A DNA stretch of 10,232 nt from Bacillota bacterium. GTDB taxonomy: Bacteria > Bacillota > Clostridia > DSM-8532. The stretch is from NCBI GenBank assembly GCA_023410885.1, contig JAEYPI010000251.1, positions 1 through 10,232 of the forward strand. Direction: 5' to 3'. Positions 1 to 6,952 of the stretch are shown here, piece after piece. Positions within the stretch are counted from its first letter, which is position 1. Each line of letters opens with the position of its first letter. Both the position numbers and the translations under genes were made by a program. Under the pieces are notes generated by a model. It saw only the letters and a list, made by a program, of their open reading frames with translations, ran no database searches and was not told the DNA's origin.

Positions 1-1
1 G

Positions 2-712
2 GCAGATATAACCGTAGAGCAAAATAAGTTATTTCGCCCCTCGGATATCTTAACCGGTGGAGAAGCCATCTCCATGTTCTATCGTATTATTGATAATCTA
101 GGCCCCCCCATCCTGCCAAAGGCAGAAGCTTTAGTGGTAGAACCTGCCGTTTCTTTATCAATGGCGGCCCCAAATATAGGTCTTCCTGTTGAAGAGATAC
201 AAAAGGAGTATCATACATATCGGGCATCCCTTTTGAAAACGAACAGTACCGTGAGTAAAAAAAGATTGGACCTGCTGCGTCAAGCAGAAACAATTATGGA
301 TTCAGGTGATAATGATGAGGATCAAAGCTATAATGTACCCATAACTTTAGGTCAATGGTGTAATATCCTTTATAAGGTTTTCGATCTTGAAGCTGAGGAG
401 ATCGCGCCCTACCTTGCCTATGAAACCGGCAAAACCCTTCCCTATGACGTTGCCGCTATTAGTATCTTTGATCATTCCCTATATGTCAGCGTTAATACTG
501 AGCAGCCCTCCGCCGAAGTGTTGGATGAGGCCCGAATGGCCATTCCCCAATTTGATACGGCAAGAGATACCAATAAATTTGCTCAGATATTCTCCTCAGG
601 TCTTTTAGAAGGCCTGTACCAAATACCCGGCTTTACCCCTCAAAGGCCAGTCAGCAAAAGCGAAGCCCTCTTATTAATCAAGCGTATGGTTGAGAAAATG
701 AAGTTAAAATAA
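2..712 (+). CDS. SLH-domain cell-surface protein, C-terminal part (5' end outside window)
   Basis: The reading frame is open from base 2 to the TAA at 710-712 (236 residues), so the ATG at 74 is internal and the true start lies upstream. The first visible residues, FRPSDILTGGEAISMF, match the end of an S-layer homology repeat (the F.P...hTR.EA..m signature). Near the C-terminus, about residues 190-230, a second SLH unit reads FSSGLLEGLYQIPGFTP followed by VSKSEALLLIKRM. The roughly 150 residues between them may hold one diverged repeat but are not clearly recognisable. SLH domains normally anchor exported proteins to pyruvylated cell-wall polymers, so an extracellular, wall-attached protein is inferred; the signal peptide and any enzymatic domain would lie outside the window. 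A run of seven C at 103-109 lies in the coding region, and both SLH motifs are in the same frame across it. A hairpin terminator follows the stop. Confidence 0.8.
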   Translation, partial: ADITVEQNKLFRPSDILTGGEAISMFYRIIDNLGPPILPKAEALVVEPAVSLSMAAPNIGLPVEEIQKEYHTYRASLLKTNSTVSKKRLDLLRQAETIMDSGDNDEDQSYNVPITLGQWCNILYKVFDLEAEEIAPYLAYETGKTLPYDVAAISIFDHSLYVSVNTEQPSAEVLDEARMAIPQFDTARDTNKFAQIFSSGLLEGLYQIPGFTPQRPVSKSEALLLIKRMVEKMKLK

Positions 713-740
713 GTGTTGTATTCACAATAACAATAGCTAA

Positions 741-770
741 AAGGCTCTGTCACCAGAGCCTTCTTCTTTA
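741..770 (+). terminator. Rho-independent terminator after the SLH gene
   Basis: There is a perfect 9-bp stem, AAGGCTCTG (741-749) with CAGAGCCTT (754-762), and a 4-base loop. A T-rich tail (CTTCTTTA) follows. It lies 28 bases after the SLH stop codon. On the minus strand the stem is followed by TTAG, so it may also stop the convergent SGNH hydrolase transcript, though less efficiently. Confidence 0.85.
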
Positions 771-786
771 TGAAAAATCAGACTTT

Positions 787-1491
787 TTAACCAATAAGAA
801 GCTTTACATTCGCATAATCAGAAAAAGCCTGATTCATAAGGGCATGGCCTTTTGCATTGGGATGTATGCCATCTTCACAGAGGTAATTGAAGTAATCCCT
901 TTTCAACAAAAAGGGCTGACGCACATCTATCAGGTCGCAAGCAAAGCTTCTGGCAATCTCCATCACAGCTAAGCTATAGCTCTCATGATGTCGGTAAATC
1001 AATTCCTTATCCCCAAGCCAGCTTAAAATGGCCTGAGGGTTTAAACCCCTGGAAATCCAGGCAAAATATTTTTCAGAATGAATGGGTGGTAGATTCATCA
1101 ATATGGGCTTTATACCATGGCCCCTTAAAGCTTGCACCATGTCGGCAATGCAGGTTTTAAAAACCTCGAGGGCCGTATTGGGCATATGCTCGCGGTCTGG
1201 ATGCTCGGCTACTTCTGCCCATTTAAAATCACAATCGTTACCCCCAAATTCGATAATGGCGACTTCTGCTTCAACACCTTTCTCAAGAGCACTCAACATT
1301 AGATTTCTGGCCTTTGGTGCTGTCAAGCCGAACTTTGTATTGTTTTTAACGTCCAAACCTAGCTCAACCATTTTATCCAAAGCCGTATTCTGTTCCAAAC
1401 GCTTATATTTACGCCGATTTTCATCATAGATGACACCTTTTAGAACCGAGTCGCCCCATACCTCTATGTGCTTGATCATGTTAAACACCAT
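787..1491 (-). CDS. SGNH/GDSL-family hydrolase (esterase/lipase-like)
   Basis: This is a putative serine esterase or acyl hydrolase of the SGNH fold. Numbered from the GTG at 1497, the block I motif GDS (residues 15-17, nucleophile Ser17) is close to the N-terminus, the block III motif GGND is at 85-88 (oxyanion Asn87), and the block V motif DGIHP is at 209-213 (Asp209 and His212). These give the catalytic set of the family, and the length of about 234 residues is typical. There is no signal peptide or membrane segment, so it is probably cytoplasmic, unlike many secreted family members. I chose the ATG at 1491 because an AGGA lies 7 bases ahead of it, whereas the same AGGA is too close to the GTG at 1497; the ATG at 1479 has no clear ribosome site. 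The gene is divergent from the DUF1836 gene and convergent with the SLH gene. The natural substrate cannot be read from the sequence. Confidence 0.85.
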   Translation of the reverse strand: MVFNMIKHIEVWGDSVLKGVIYDENRRKYKRLEQNTALDKMVELGLDVKNNTKFGLTAPKARNLMLSALEKGVEAEVAIIEFGGNDCDFKWAEVAEHPDREHMPNTALEVFKTCIADMVQALRGHGIKPILMNLPPIHSEKYFAWISRGLNPQAILSWLGDKELIYRHHESYSLAVMEIARSFACDLIDVRQPFLLKRDYFNYLCEDGIHPNAKGHALMNQAFSDYANVKLLIG

Positions 1492-1539
1492 TATCACATC
1501 CTATAATTTTTTAAACTAATGCATCTAGTTTTCATTACT

Positions 1540-1568
1540 ATGTTATAATATATATATTATTATGTCAA
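1540..1568 (-). promoter_or_regulatory. Candidate promoter for the SGNH hydrolase
   Basis: On the minus strand a perfect -35 box TTGACA lies at 1568-1563. The possible -10 boxes are TAACAT (1545-1540, 17-bp spacer) or TATAAC (1547-1542, 15-bp spacer). Neither is ideal, so the -35 is convincing and the -10 only moderate. It sits about 50 bases upstream of the chosen ATG. Confidence 0.5.
1545..1560. promoter_or_regulatory. Perfect 16-bp AT-only palindrome, possible operator
   Basis: ATAATATATATATTAT is its own reverse complement. It lies between the divergent promoters and overlaps the spacer of the minus-strand promoter. This is where a repressor of the hydrolase gene could bind, but an AT-only palindrome can also arise by chance in such AT-rich DNA. 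Confidence 0.35.
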
Positions 1569-1585
1569 CAATTTTAATAATTACA

Positions 1586-1614
1586 TTGAACAGTTTTTTC
1601 CTTTACGTTATAAT
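1586..1614 (+). promoter_or_regulatory. Near-consensus sigma-A promoter for the DUF1836 gene
   Basis: TTGAAC at 1586-1591 (one mismatch to TTGACA) is followed by a 17-bp spacer and a perfect TATAAT at 1609-1614. Transcription would start near 1621, giving a leader of about 67 bases before the ATG at 1688. The leader has small inverted repeats (ATGAG/CTCAT at 1620-1636, AACC/GGTT at 1640-1651, CAGG/CCTG at 1654-1670). Confidence 0.8.
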
Positions 1615-1687
1615 TTCTAATGAGTCGTTTGCTCATCAGAACCTTGAGGTTTGCAGGAAATGATTACCTGAAAAAGGAGAATAGATT

Positions 1688-2278
1688 ATGCAGGATTTGC
1701 AAAATGCCCTTTTAAAATGGGTGGATGAGTTGGAGCAATATAAAGCGCCGAACTGGGATGCACTGCCCGATATTGACCTTTATATGGATCAAGTCATAAC
1801 CTATATAGAAAGGCAAATGACCATTTTTTCATCATCCGCCGAGGAAAAGCTGATAACACCAGCCATGATTAACAACTATGTGAAAAACGAGGTCATTCCT
1901 CGCCCTGTTCAAAAAAAATATACCCGGGAACACTTGGCGCATATGATGGCTGTGCTGAATCTTAAACAGGTGCTATCACTTTCGGATATTACCAAGCTAA
2001 TCGCCCTCGAAACCTCGGATAAGCCCATCCATATCCTATTTGATCAATTCAATGCCATTGAGGATGAAGCCCTGCATGTAACGGCCGAGAAAGTTCGAGA
2101 GGCCATTGAAAAAATAGAAGATGAACCTCCAGAAGCGGACATAGAGAAGCGATTGAGCCTGCTGGCCTTAAAATTATCTTTGGAAGCCAATGCCAGCCGG
2201 ATTGCCGCAAAGAGAATTTTAGATGAGATCATGGCAAAAAAAGTTAAGCCTCAAGAAGATAAAAAAGATAAAAAGTAG
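1688..2278 (+). CDS. DUF1836 domain-containing protein (MerR-like helix-turn-helix)
   Basis: This 196-residue protein matches the DUF1836 pattern: LPDIDLYMDQVITYIERQM at residues 27-44, then ITPAMINNYVKNEVIPRPV at 56-74, KKYTREHLA at 76-84 and LKQVLSLSDI at 92-101. In this family the region resembles a MerR-type helix-turn-helix, so DNA binding is likely, but no target or effector is established. The C-terminal half is charged and helical, ending in a lysine-rich tail after residue 184. The start is well supported by AAAGGAG at 1673-1679, 8 bases before the ATG, and by its own strong promoter. The gene is divergent from the SGNH hydrolase, a common layout for a regulator and its target, though no functional link is shown. 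Its TAG stop lies inside the first copy of the 39-bp repeat that follows. Confidence 0.85.
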   Translation: MQDLQNALLKWVDELEQYKAPNWDALPDIDLYMDQVITYIERQMTIFSSSAEEKLITPAMINNYVKNEVIPRPVQKKYTREHLAHMMAVLNLKQVLSLSDITKLIALETSDKPIHILFDQFNAIEDEALHVTAEKVREAIEKIEDEPPEADIEKRLSLLALKLSLEANASRIAAKRILDEIMAKKVKPQEDKKDKK

Positions 2279-2389
2279 AGGTGCGCTTGCGCACCACAAG
2301 ACTTGACCCTAAAGTAGAGGTGCGCTTGCGCACCACAAGACTAGACCCGTAAGTAGAGGTGTGTGCCTATGGCATACACCTCTACTTTA
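2273..2389. repeat. Three contiguous 39-bp hairpin repeats
   Basis: Units lie at 2273-2311, 2312-2350 and 2351-2389. Units 1 and 2 differ at only three positions (36/39 identical), and each contains the palindromic core GGTGCGCTTGCGCACC followed by ACAAGACT. Unit 3 keeps AAGTAGAGGTG and then diverges into a complete long hairpin. The TAG stop codon of the DUF1836 gene (2276-2278) is within unit 1. Because 39 is a multiple of three, the same TAG recurs in phase in every unit. There are no spacers between units. Confidence 0.9.
2351..2388. terminator. Long hairpin, probable bidirectional terminator
   Basis: A 17-bp stem (2351-2367 with 2371-2387, one G-U pair) closes a 3-base loop, TAT. It sits between the convergent DUF1836 and acyl-CoA synthetase genes, ending five bases from the synthetase stop codon. 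The T tracts are short on both strands (CTTTA on plus, CTTAC on minus), so termination relies mainly on the very stable stem. Confidence 0.7.
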
Positions 2390-2392
2390 CAG

Positions 2393-4636
2393 CTATTTTA
2401 AATGCTTCATAACATGATAGGAGACAAATCGATCCAAGGCGCTTATGGCTGAGCGGATGTCAGGGAAGACCGGCATTCCGTTCTCTTCCAAATAGGCCAC
2501 TAGCCCTTGATAGTGATTACCTGAATTAATAGACACCACAAGAGGCTTACCATGCTTCTTTGATATCTCAATCAACCGCGAGGCAATAGCTTCCGGTTTT
2601 CTGCAATCTTCATCAGTGGTGGTCACATTCTCAACATGGGGAACGATCGCCACAAAAACACAATCCACACCGTCATCTTCCAGCACCGCATCCACAAAGT
2701 CAGCAAACATGCGATCATCGGTCATGGGGGTCACATCCAGGAAGGACATATCAACATCCACTAGACCATGAGTGTTAATCTGGCTTAATCGCTCGCGGGT
2801 AGCCGGTGACAGAACGGCCTGTTCCAGAAAGCTCAAGGTATCCGCTCCCATGGTGGCATCAAGACCCGCATTGACAATACCGGCTACATGCTTGCCCTTG
2901 GGAAGCTTGGAGGAAAGCATGGAAAAAGCTTTCATGCAGTTATAAAAGTCCTGAAGCTCTTCCAAAAGTACTACTCCGGCCTGGGCACAGGCCGCACTGA
3001 AGGTATCATAGCTGCCGGACATGGCAGCCGTATGGCTGGCGGCTGCCTTAGCACCGGCCTCGGTACGCCCTGCCTTATAGACCAAGATTGGCTTATCCGA
3101 GTTACGGGCCATCTCAAACAAACCACGCCCCTCACCTTCACCCATACCTTCTATGTACATAGCCAGGACCTCTACCGAAGGCACCGTCAGAAAGTAACGT
3201 ATAAGATCGGGAATATTGACATCGGATTTGTTGCCAAAGCTGACGATTGCCTTATATATGGGTGAGTTTTGGGCTCTTTCAATACTGGTGATGGCCATGG
3301 CGCCGCTTTGCGTAAACAAAGCCGTATTGCTGCGCTCGTTATACCCTAGCTTCAACCGCTCCTCGCCGATAAATAAAGTATTAACGCCTGCATGATGGGC
3401 ATCGGGAGCAAAGAACACACCCATGCAATTGGGACCTACAAAGCGCAAGCCTCTTTCCTTATGCTTTCTAATCTCAGCGACAAATTCACTGTATTTAATT
3501 TGTGCAGAAATACCTGAAATCAGGACCACCGCTTTATGATCAGGTATGGTTTTGATAAATTCCAGCGTATATTGAGCAGGAGCTGCCCATACCACTAAGT
3601 CATATGTAAATGGAATTTCACTTAAATTCTTGTATAAGGGGTAGGTCCGGCCATTAATGATTGTTTCTCCGCCCTTGGGATTGGTGCAATAAATATCTTT
3701 ACGGCCTAGATCGGCCAATAGCTGGACAATGTTCCGAGCCAAGCTATATTTTTGAGCTTCGGAGGAAACACCTGCCACAACAATGCCCTTGGGATCGAAG
3801 AAGGCTTTAAGGCCCTCCATTTGGGGCTCTGCAGGGGTCAGGCCACTCTCTTCAAGGGTGCAGAACTCGGTAAAGCCATCCACTGCAATAAATTCACCAT
3901 TCTCTGAAAAGACGAAGGGATTGATATCCATGGATTTAATGATGTACTTTGGCTGGCGCTTTGCCATGAAGGAATATTGATAGGCCAATTTACTGATTTG
4001 CTGCAAAGCTTTAGTCATGAGCGACATATAGTCATGATGGCCTTGCGCTTCATACTTATGCCTGATTTTTAAAGATGTGACGATCTTTAAAATCTCCTCA
4101 TATTCAACGGGGGCCAAGAACAGATTGGCGGGGTCATAATAGCGCGAAAAGAACTCGGCATCATCTCCGCCTTTAGAGAGGGTAATGACTGGACCAAAGG
4201 AAGAATCCTCTTTAACACCAATCAGAATCTCATTACCCAGGGACATGGTAAAAGGGATGAGCTCGGCGATCAAAAAACCGTCGATGCTTGGCAGGTTATC
4301 AGCCGGAAAATGAGAAAGTACCTCCTCTTTCATGTTCGACATCACAAACCTGATAAATAAGGGGTCCATATTGGTGATGCGGCGAACGCCCCCTATTTTA
4401 GCCTTGTGGGCAATGTCCCTGGATACAATTTTAATAACGACGCCCGATTGAAATTTTTTCAGCATTTTACCATCAATGTCATTGATATCTCGGACATAAA
4501 GATATTTTGGAACGCTCAATGAAAGGGCTTCTAAGAGTGCATATACCTCAAATTCATAAAGACTTCTCCGCCCTTCTTGCACAGCTTTTTCAAAGACATC
4601 ATCAATACGATCGGTGATCTCACAGGATAAAAGCAT
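2393..4636 (-). CDS. NDP-forming acyl-CoA synthetase (acetate-CoA ligase-like) with N-terminal ATP-grasp module
   Basis: Enzymes of this superfamily interconvert an acyl-CoA plus ADP (or GDP) and phosphate with the free acid, CoA and ATP through phosphohistidine intermediates. Three modules are visible. An ATP-grasp module spans about residues 20-265, with IAHKAKIGGV at 75-84 (His77 aligns with the family HKS/T..GGV histidine), ELIIG-like NEILIGV at 135-141 and DINPFV at 237-242. A Rossmann CoA-binding domain begins at about 280 (DPKGIVVAGVSS), with GPNCMG at 401-406. Succinyl-CoA-ligase-like domains follow, with FTQSGAMA at 441-448, the catalytic-histidine motif ASHTAAMSGS (His535) and NAGLDATMG near 590. 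All key histidines are present, so activity is plausible; the substrate is not readable. In most fused members the ATP-grasp part is at the C-terminus. The glycine loop before the metal site (usually G.GG...E) is replaced by LSKGGDDAEFF. AGGAGG lies 8 bases before the ATG. It is the last gene of the minus-strand run, 72 bases after the AlbA_2 gene. Confidence 0.85.
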   Translation of the reverse strand: MLLSCEITDRIDDVFEKAVQEGRRSLYEFEVYALLEALSLSVPKYLYVRDINDIDGKMLKKFQSGVVIKIVSRDIAHKAKIGGVRRITNMDPLFIRFVMSNMKEEVLSHFPADNLPSIDGFLIAELIPFTMSLGNEILIGVKEDSSFGPVITLSKGGDDAEFFSRYYDPANLFLAPVEYEEILKIVTSLKIRHKYEAQGHHDYMSLMTKALQQISKLAYQYSFMAKRQPKYIIKSMDINPFVFSENGEFIAVDGFTEFCTLEESGLTPAEPQMEGLKAFFDPKGIVVAGVSSEAQKYSLARNIVQLLADLGRKDIYCTNPKGGETIINGRTYPLYKNLSEIPFTYDLVVWAAPAQYTLEFIKTIPDHKAVVLISGISAQIKYSEFVAEIRKHKERGLRFVGPNCMGVFFAPDAHHAGVNTLFIGEERLKLGYNERSNTALFTQSGAMAITSIERAQNSPIYKAIVSFGNKSDVNIPDLIRYFLTVPSVEVLAMYIEGMGEGEGRGLFEMARNSDKPILVYKAGRTEAGAKAAASHTAAMSGSYDTFSAACAQAGVVLLEELQDFYNCMKAFSMLSSKLPKGKHVAGIVNAGLDATMGADTLSFLEQAVLSPATRERLSQINTHGLVDVDMSFLDVTPMTDDRMFADFVDAVLEDDGVDCVFVAIVPHVENVTTTDEDCRKPEAIASRLIEISKKHGKPLVVSINSGNHYQGLVAYLEENGMPVFPDIRSAISALDRFVSYHVMKHLK

Positions 4637-4708
4637 GGGCTATACCTCCTATTCATTTAACCTTATGGTCTCATTAACGACTGGTGTCAGTGAACGACAA
4701 AGAGGAAG

Positions 4709-5839
4709 TCACTTGCCGGGTCTTGGTAGTACAACCATAAAACTGTTCTGTTTACCAAGGTTGACGAATTTAACCTTACCGATTGTTTCAAAGGCTTTTC
4801 TGATTCTATTCATACCCACCCCGGATTTAAGAAAACGCCTTCTTTCATCAATGGAAATAAAACGCTGGTAAAGCCATGCATTACGTCTTTCAGGAAAGCT
4901 CTCTTTAAGATGAAGGACCATTTTACTTCCCACGGTTACAGCACCGGGATTAGTAATCTCAATGGTCTTTTCAGTCAGTGTAATTTGGACACCCCGAGAA
5001 AGATCACAATAATCCCGATGAACAAGGGCATTGGCCAAGGCCTCCTCAAAGGCTTCCATGGGATAATCCTGTGAGATAAGGCTACTGATCCTGGCTGATG
5101 TCTGATCCAGCATGGCAAATATATTGCCTGTGATGATTTCGGTTTCATGCCCATAGGTCACACTGACATAACACTGGGGAAGGTAAACCTGAGGGTTTTT
5201 GCCGAACAACAAAAGCCCGCCCATGGTGGGTGAAAAACCTCCGCCATCTCTGCTGCTGATAAAGCCAAAGGCCTCCATCAAAATAGCTTGCGGTTCATCC
5301 GAGGCCACAGACATGCTTTTAAAGAAATAGTTAATGCGTGCAAAGTCCAGCGCTTCAATAGGGGCATTTCTGACAACCACTGTCTCAAAGCTTAAAAGCC
5401 CATTTTCCTGCATCATGGAAGCCAATTCTGAACGTCGGGCAAAATCAGTAGTAGACCCACGTCTAACATAAAAAGCCCCCGATTGAATGATTTGATGAGG
5501 GGCATGTCTGCTTCTAAATATGGAGAGAACGGCAATGACTTTATCCTCTATTGGCACCAAATCAAGGCACACAGGAACGGGGGGGTCCGTCCGATTATAG
5601 ATAATCTGCTGAATTTGTTCCTCTTTAAACTGATCAGAATCAATACCTATAATGCGCTTTGTTTTATCCTCAACACCATAGAGGATATGACCTCTTCCGC
5701 CACGGCTATTGGCCATGGCCGTTACATCCTTGACCAACTCTTTTTTATCGCTTTCAGTCGAAAGATTTAACTCCGCTTTAAAATCCAGCTTTTCACCCTC
5801 TTCTCGCGAGAGAAGCTGTTTAAGCTTTTGAATATCCAC
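4709..5839 (-). CDS. Schlafen/AlbA_2 domain protein with C-terminal GHKL ATPase domain (RecG-like ATP-binding family)
   Basis: The N-terminal half matches the AlbA_2 (Schlafen AlbA) domain: E16 with LDFKAE at 18-23, the AMANSRGG segment at 41-48, ILYGVED at 52-58 with IGID at 64-67, and AFYVRRGS at 122-129. The C-terminal half matches the HATPase_c_4 domain: EEALANALVHRDY at 265-277 (N box), EITNPG at 294-299 and SGVGMNR at 339-345 (glycine-rich ATP lid). This pairing is common in proteins loosely annotated as transcriptional regulators or RecG-like helicases; no helicase motifs are present. DNA or RNA binding coupled to ATP is inferred. Some members occur in defence loci, but nothing here proves that role. 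The start is GTG, supported by GAGGAG 8 bases upstream. It lies 41 bases after the 92-residue ORF and 72 before the acyl-CoA synthetase gene. A C7 run on its coding strand (plus-strand 5579-5585) falls in a Pro-Pro pair. The length of 376 is slightly short for the family. Confidence 0.85.
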   Translation of the reverse strand: MDIQKLKQLLSREEGEKLDFKAELNLSTESDKKELVKDVTAMANSRGGRGHILYGVEDKTKRIIGIDSDQFKEEQIQQIIYNRTDPPVPVCLDLVPIEDKVIAVLSIFRSRHAPHQIIQSGAFYVRRGSTTDFARRSELASMMQENGLLSFETVVVRNAPIEALDFARINYFFKSMSVASDEPQAILMEAFGFISSRDGGGFSPTMGGLLLFGKNPQVYLPQCYVSVTYGHETEIITGNIFAMLDQTSARISSLISQDYPMEAFEEALANALVHRDYCDLSRGVQITLTEKTIEITNPGAVTVGSKMVLHLKESFPERRNAWLYQRFISIDERRRFLKSGVGMNRIRKAFETIGKVKFVNLGKQNSFMVVLPRPGK

Positions 5840-5880
5840 TGTTCAGTCTCCTCATTAAAGGTATAGGCATTCTTTAAATT

Positions 5881-6159
5881 CTATGCGATGATTTCATAAT
5901 TCTTCCACTTGGCCAGCAAGATATCCGATTGCATGAGAATCTTAATCATAAAGCGATTTTTAATGCTCTCAAACTCGTCATCTGCGAGTAAAAAACGGAT
6001 CTTAATGGCTTGATCGTTGAGAGTGCCTTGGCATAAGAAATGTGTATCGGGAGTAACTTCATCATATTCCAGCTCCGTACCCAAGAAAAGCCCTTCAGGT
6101 AATTGCTTTTCATTTTTTTGGTACATTACCTCACCGGAACTAAAAAGGTGCTTCTTCAT
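5881..6159 (-). CDS. Small hypothetical protein, 92 residues
   Basis: I do not recognise this protein. It begins MKKHLFSSGEVMYQKNEKQL and has alternating hydrophobic stretches (HFLCQG, IKIRFLLAD) that suggest beta strands, then a helical segment near residues 62-86. There is no signal peptide, membrane segment or cysteine pair, so it is probably cytoplasmic. The ATG at 6159 is preceded by GAAAGGG about 9 bases upstream. It sits 31 bases after recO and 41 bases before the AlbA_2 gene on the same strand, so it is likely co-transcribed and could be a partner of the AlbA_2 protein. That reading rests on position only. An internal start at Met12 is possible but has no better ribosome site. Confidence 0.7.
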   Translation of the reverse strand: MKKHLFSSGEVMYQKNEKQLPEGLFLGTELEYDEVTPDTHFLCQGTLNDQAIKIRFLLADDEFESIKNRFMIKILMQSDILLAKWKNYEIIA

Positions 6160-6190
6160 TATTCAAAACCCTTTCTCAAATGAAATAAAA

Positions 6191-6937
6191 CTACTGAATC
6201 TCAAACTCTTTTAAAAAATCCAGCTTTTTATAAGTCTTATCCAGCCGCTCTCCTATGTATCTAAAAGCCAGATTTGAAAAGGTTTCCAAAGTATTCTTTG
6301 ATAATTCAAAATTAAATATTCCACCGTTTTCGGCACATAAAACATGCAAGATGGCTTTTGCGGTACCGATATCAATCCGGAGGATGTCTGTTTCCAGCCT
6401 TGCACAGGCCTCGCAAATAAAACCACATTGTTTAAAACTAAAAGAAATCTCTTCGATGTCCTGGGTATCGCAAGCGGCACAGCTTGTGATATGGGGCGGA
6501 TATCCTGTTATTTGCATGAGCTTTAAGGCAAAAGCTGATGAGACTAAAAGGGGATCTCGCCCTTTCCTGAGGGCTTGAAGGCCATAGAGCAGTAAATTGA
6601 GCACCTGGGCTGACAAAGCAGTATCCTGGGCGGCATCGCTTGCCATATCCAGCATGTGGGCGGCATGGGTGAAGCGCGTCATATCTGAAGCTAAATCATA
6701 ATATTGGGTCAGCACATCACAGCTATTCAGTGAAAAGCCGCCCTTGCCCCTAAAAAGGACATATTCACCATAAGTAAAGACCTGTGTCCCATAGGAGGTG
6801 CGACTGCCGTTCCTTCTGGCATTTTTGGCAGATACGGTGATCTTGCCAAAATCCGATGTAAGGAGCGTAAGCATCTTGTCGGTATCGTTATAAGGAACTT
6901 CCTTTACCACAAAGCCTTTTGTCTTTAATACTGCCAT
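6191..6937 (-). CDS. recO: DNA repair protein RecO
   Basis: RecO helps load RecA onto SSB-coated single-stranded DNA in the RecFOR pathway and anneals complementary strands. The 248-residue length is normal. The N-terminal OB fold starts with the typical pattern TKGFVVKEVPYNDTDKMLTL (residues 6-25) and GKITVSAKNARR (31-42). The middle is helical, with LLLYGLQAL at 115-123, and the zinc-binding cysteines are CAAC at 153-156 and CGFICEAC at 171-178. It starts 15 bases after the era stop; the ribosome site is weak (CAGGG about 10 bases before the ATG, inside or next to the end of era), which suggests translational coupling with era. The cdd-era-recO order is common in Firmicutes, which supports the call. 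Confidence 0.95.
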   Translation of the reverse strand: MAVLKTKGFVVKEVPYNDTDKMLTLLTSDFGKITVSAKNARRNGSRTSYGTQVFTYGEYVLFRGKGGFSLNSCDVLTQYYDLASDMTRFTHAAHMLDMASDAAQDTALSAQVLNLLLYGLQALRKGRDPLLVSSAFALKLMQITGYPPHITSCAACDTQDIEEISFSFKQCGFICEACARLETDILRIDIGTAKAILHVLCAENGGIFNFELSKNTLETFSNLAFRYIGERLDKTYKKLDFLKEFEIQ

Positions 6938-6952
6938 GTATAATAAGCCCTG

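Noticed and set aside
74..712. ATG at 74 as the start of the SLH gene
   Set aside because: The frame is open back to the window edge, and the SLH signature spans the ATG, so the gene begins upstream.
2273..2389. CRISPR array
   Set aside because: The three 39-bp units are contiguous with no spacers between them, and no cas gene is near.
2888..3265. Plus-strand ORF of 125 codons
   Set aside because: It lies wholly inside the acyl-CoA synthetase gene on the other strand and its translation has no recognisable domain; it is a shadow.
6255..6578. Plus-strand ORFs overlapping recO
   Set aside because: They are antisense to a clear recO gene and have no recognisable protein motif.
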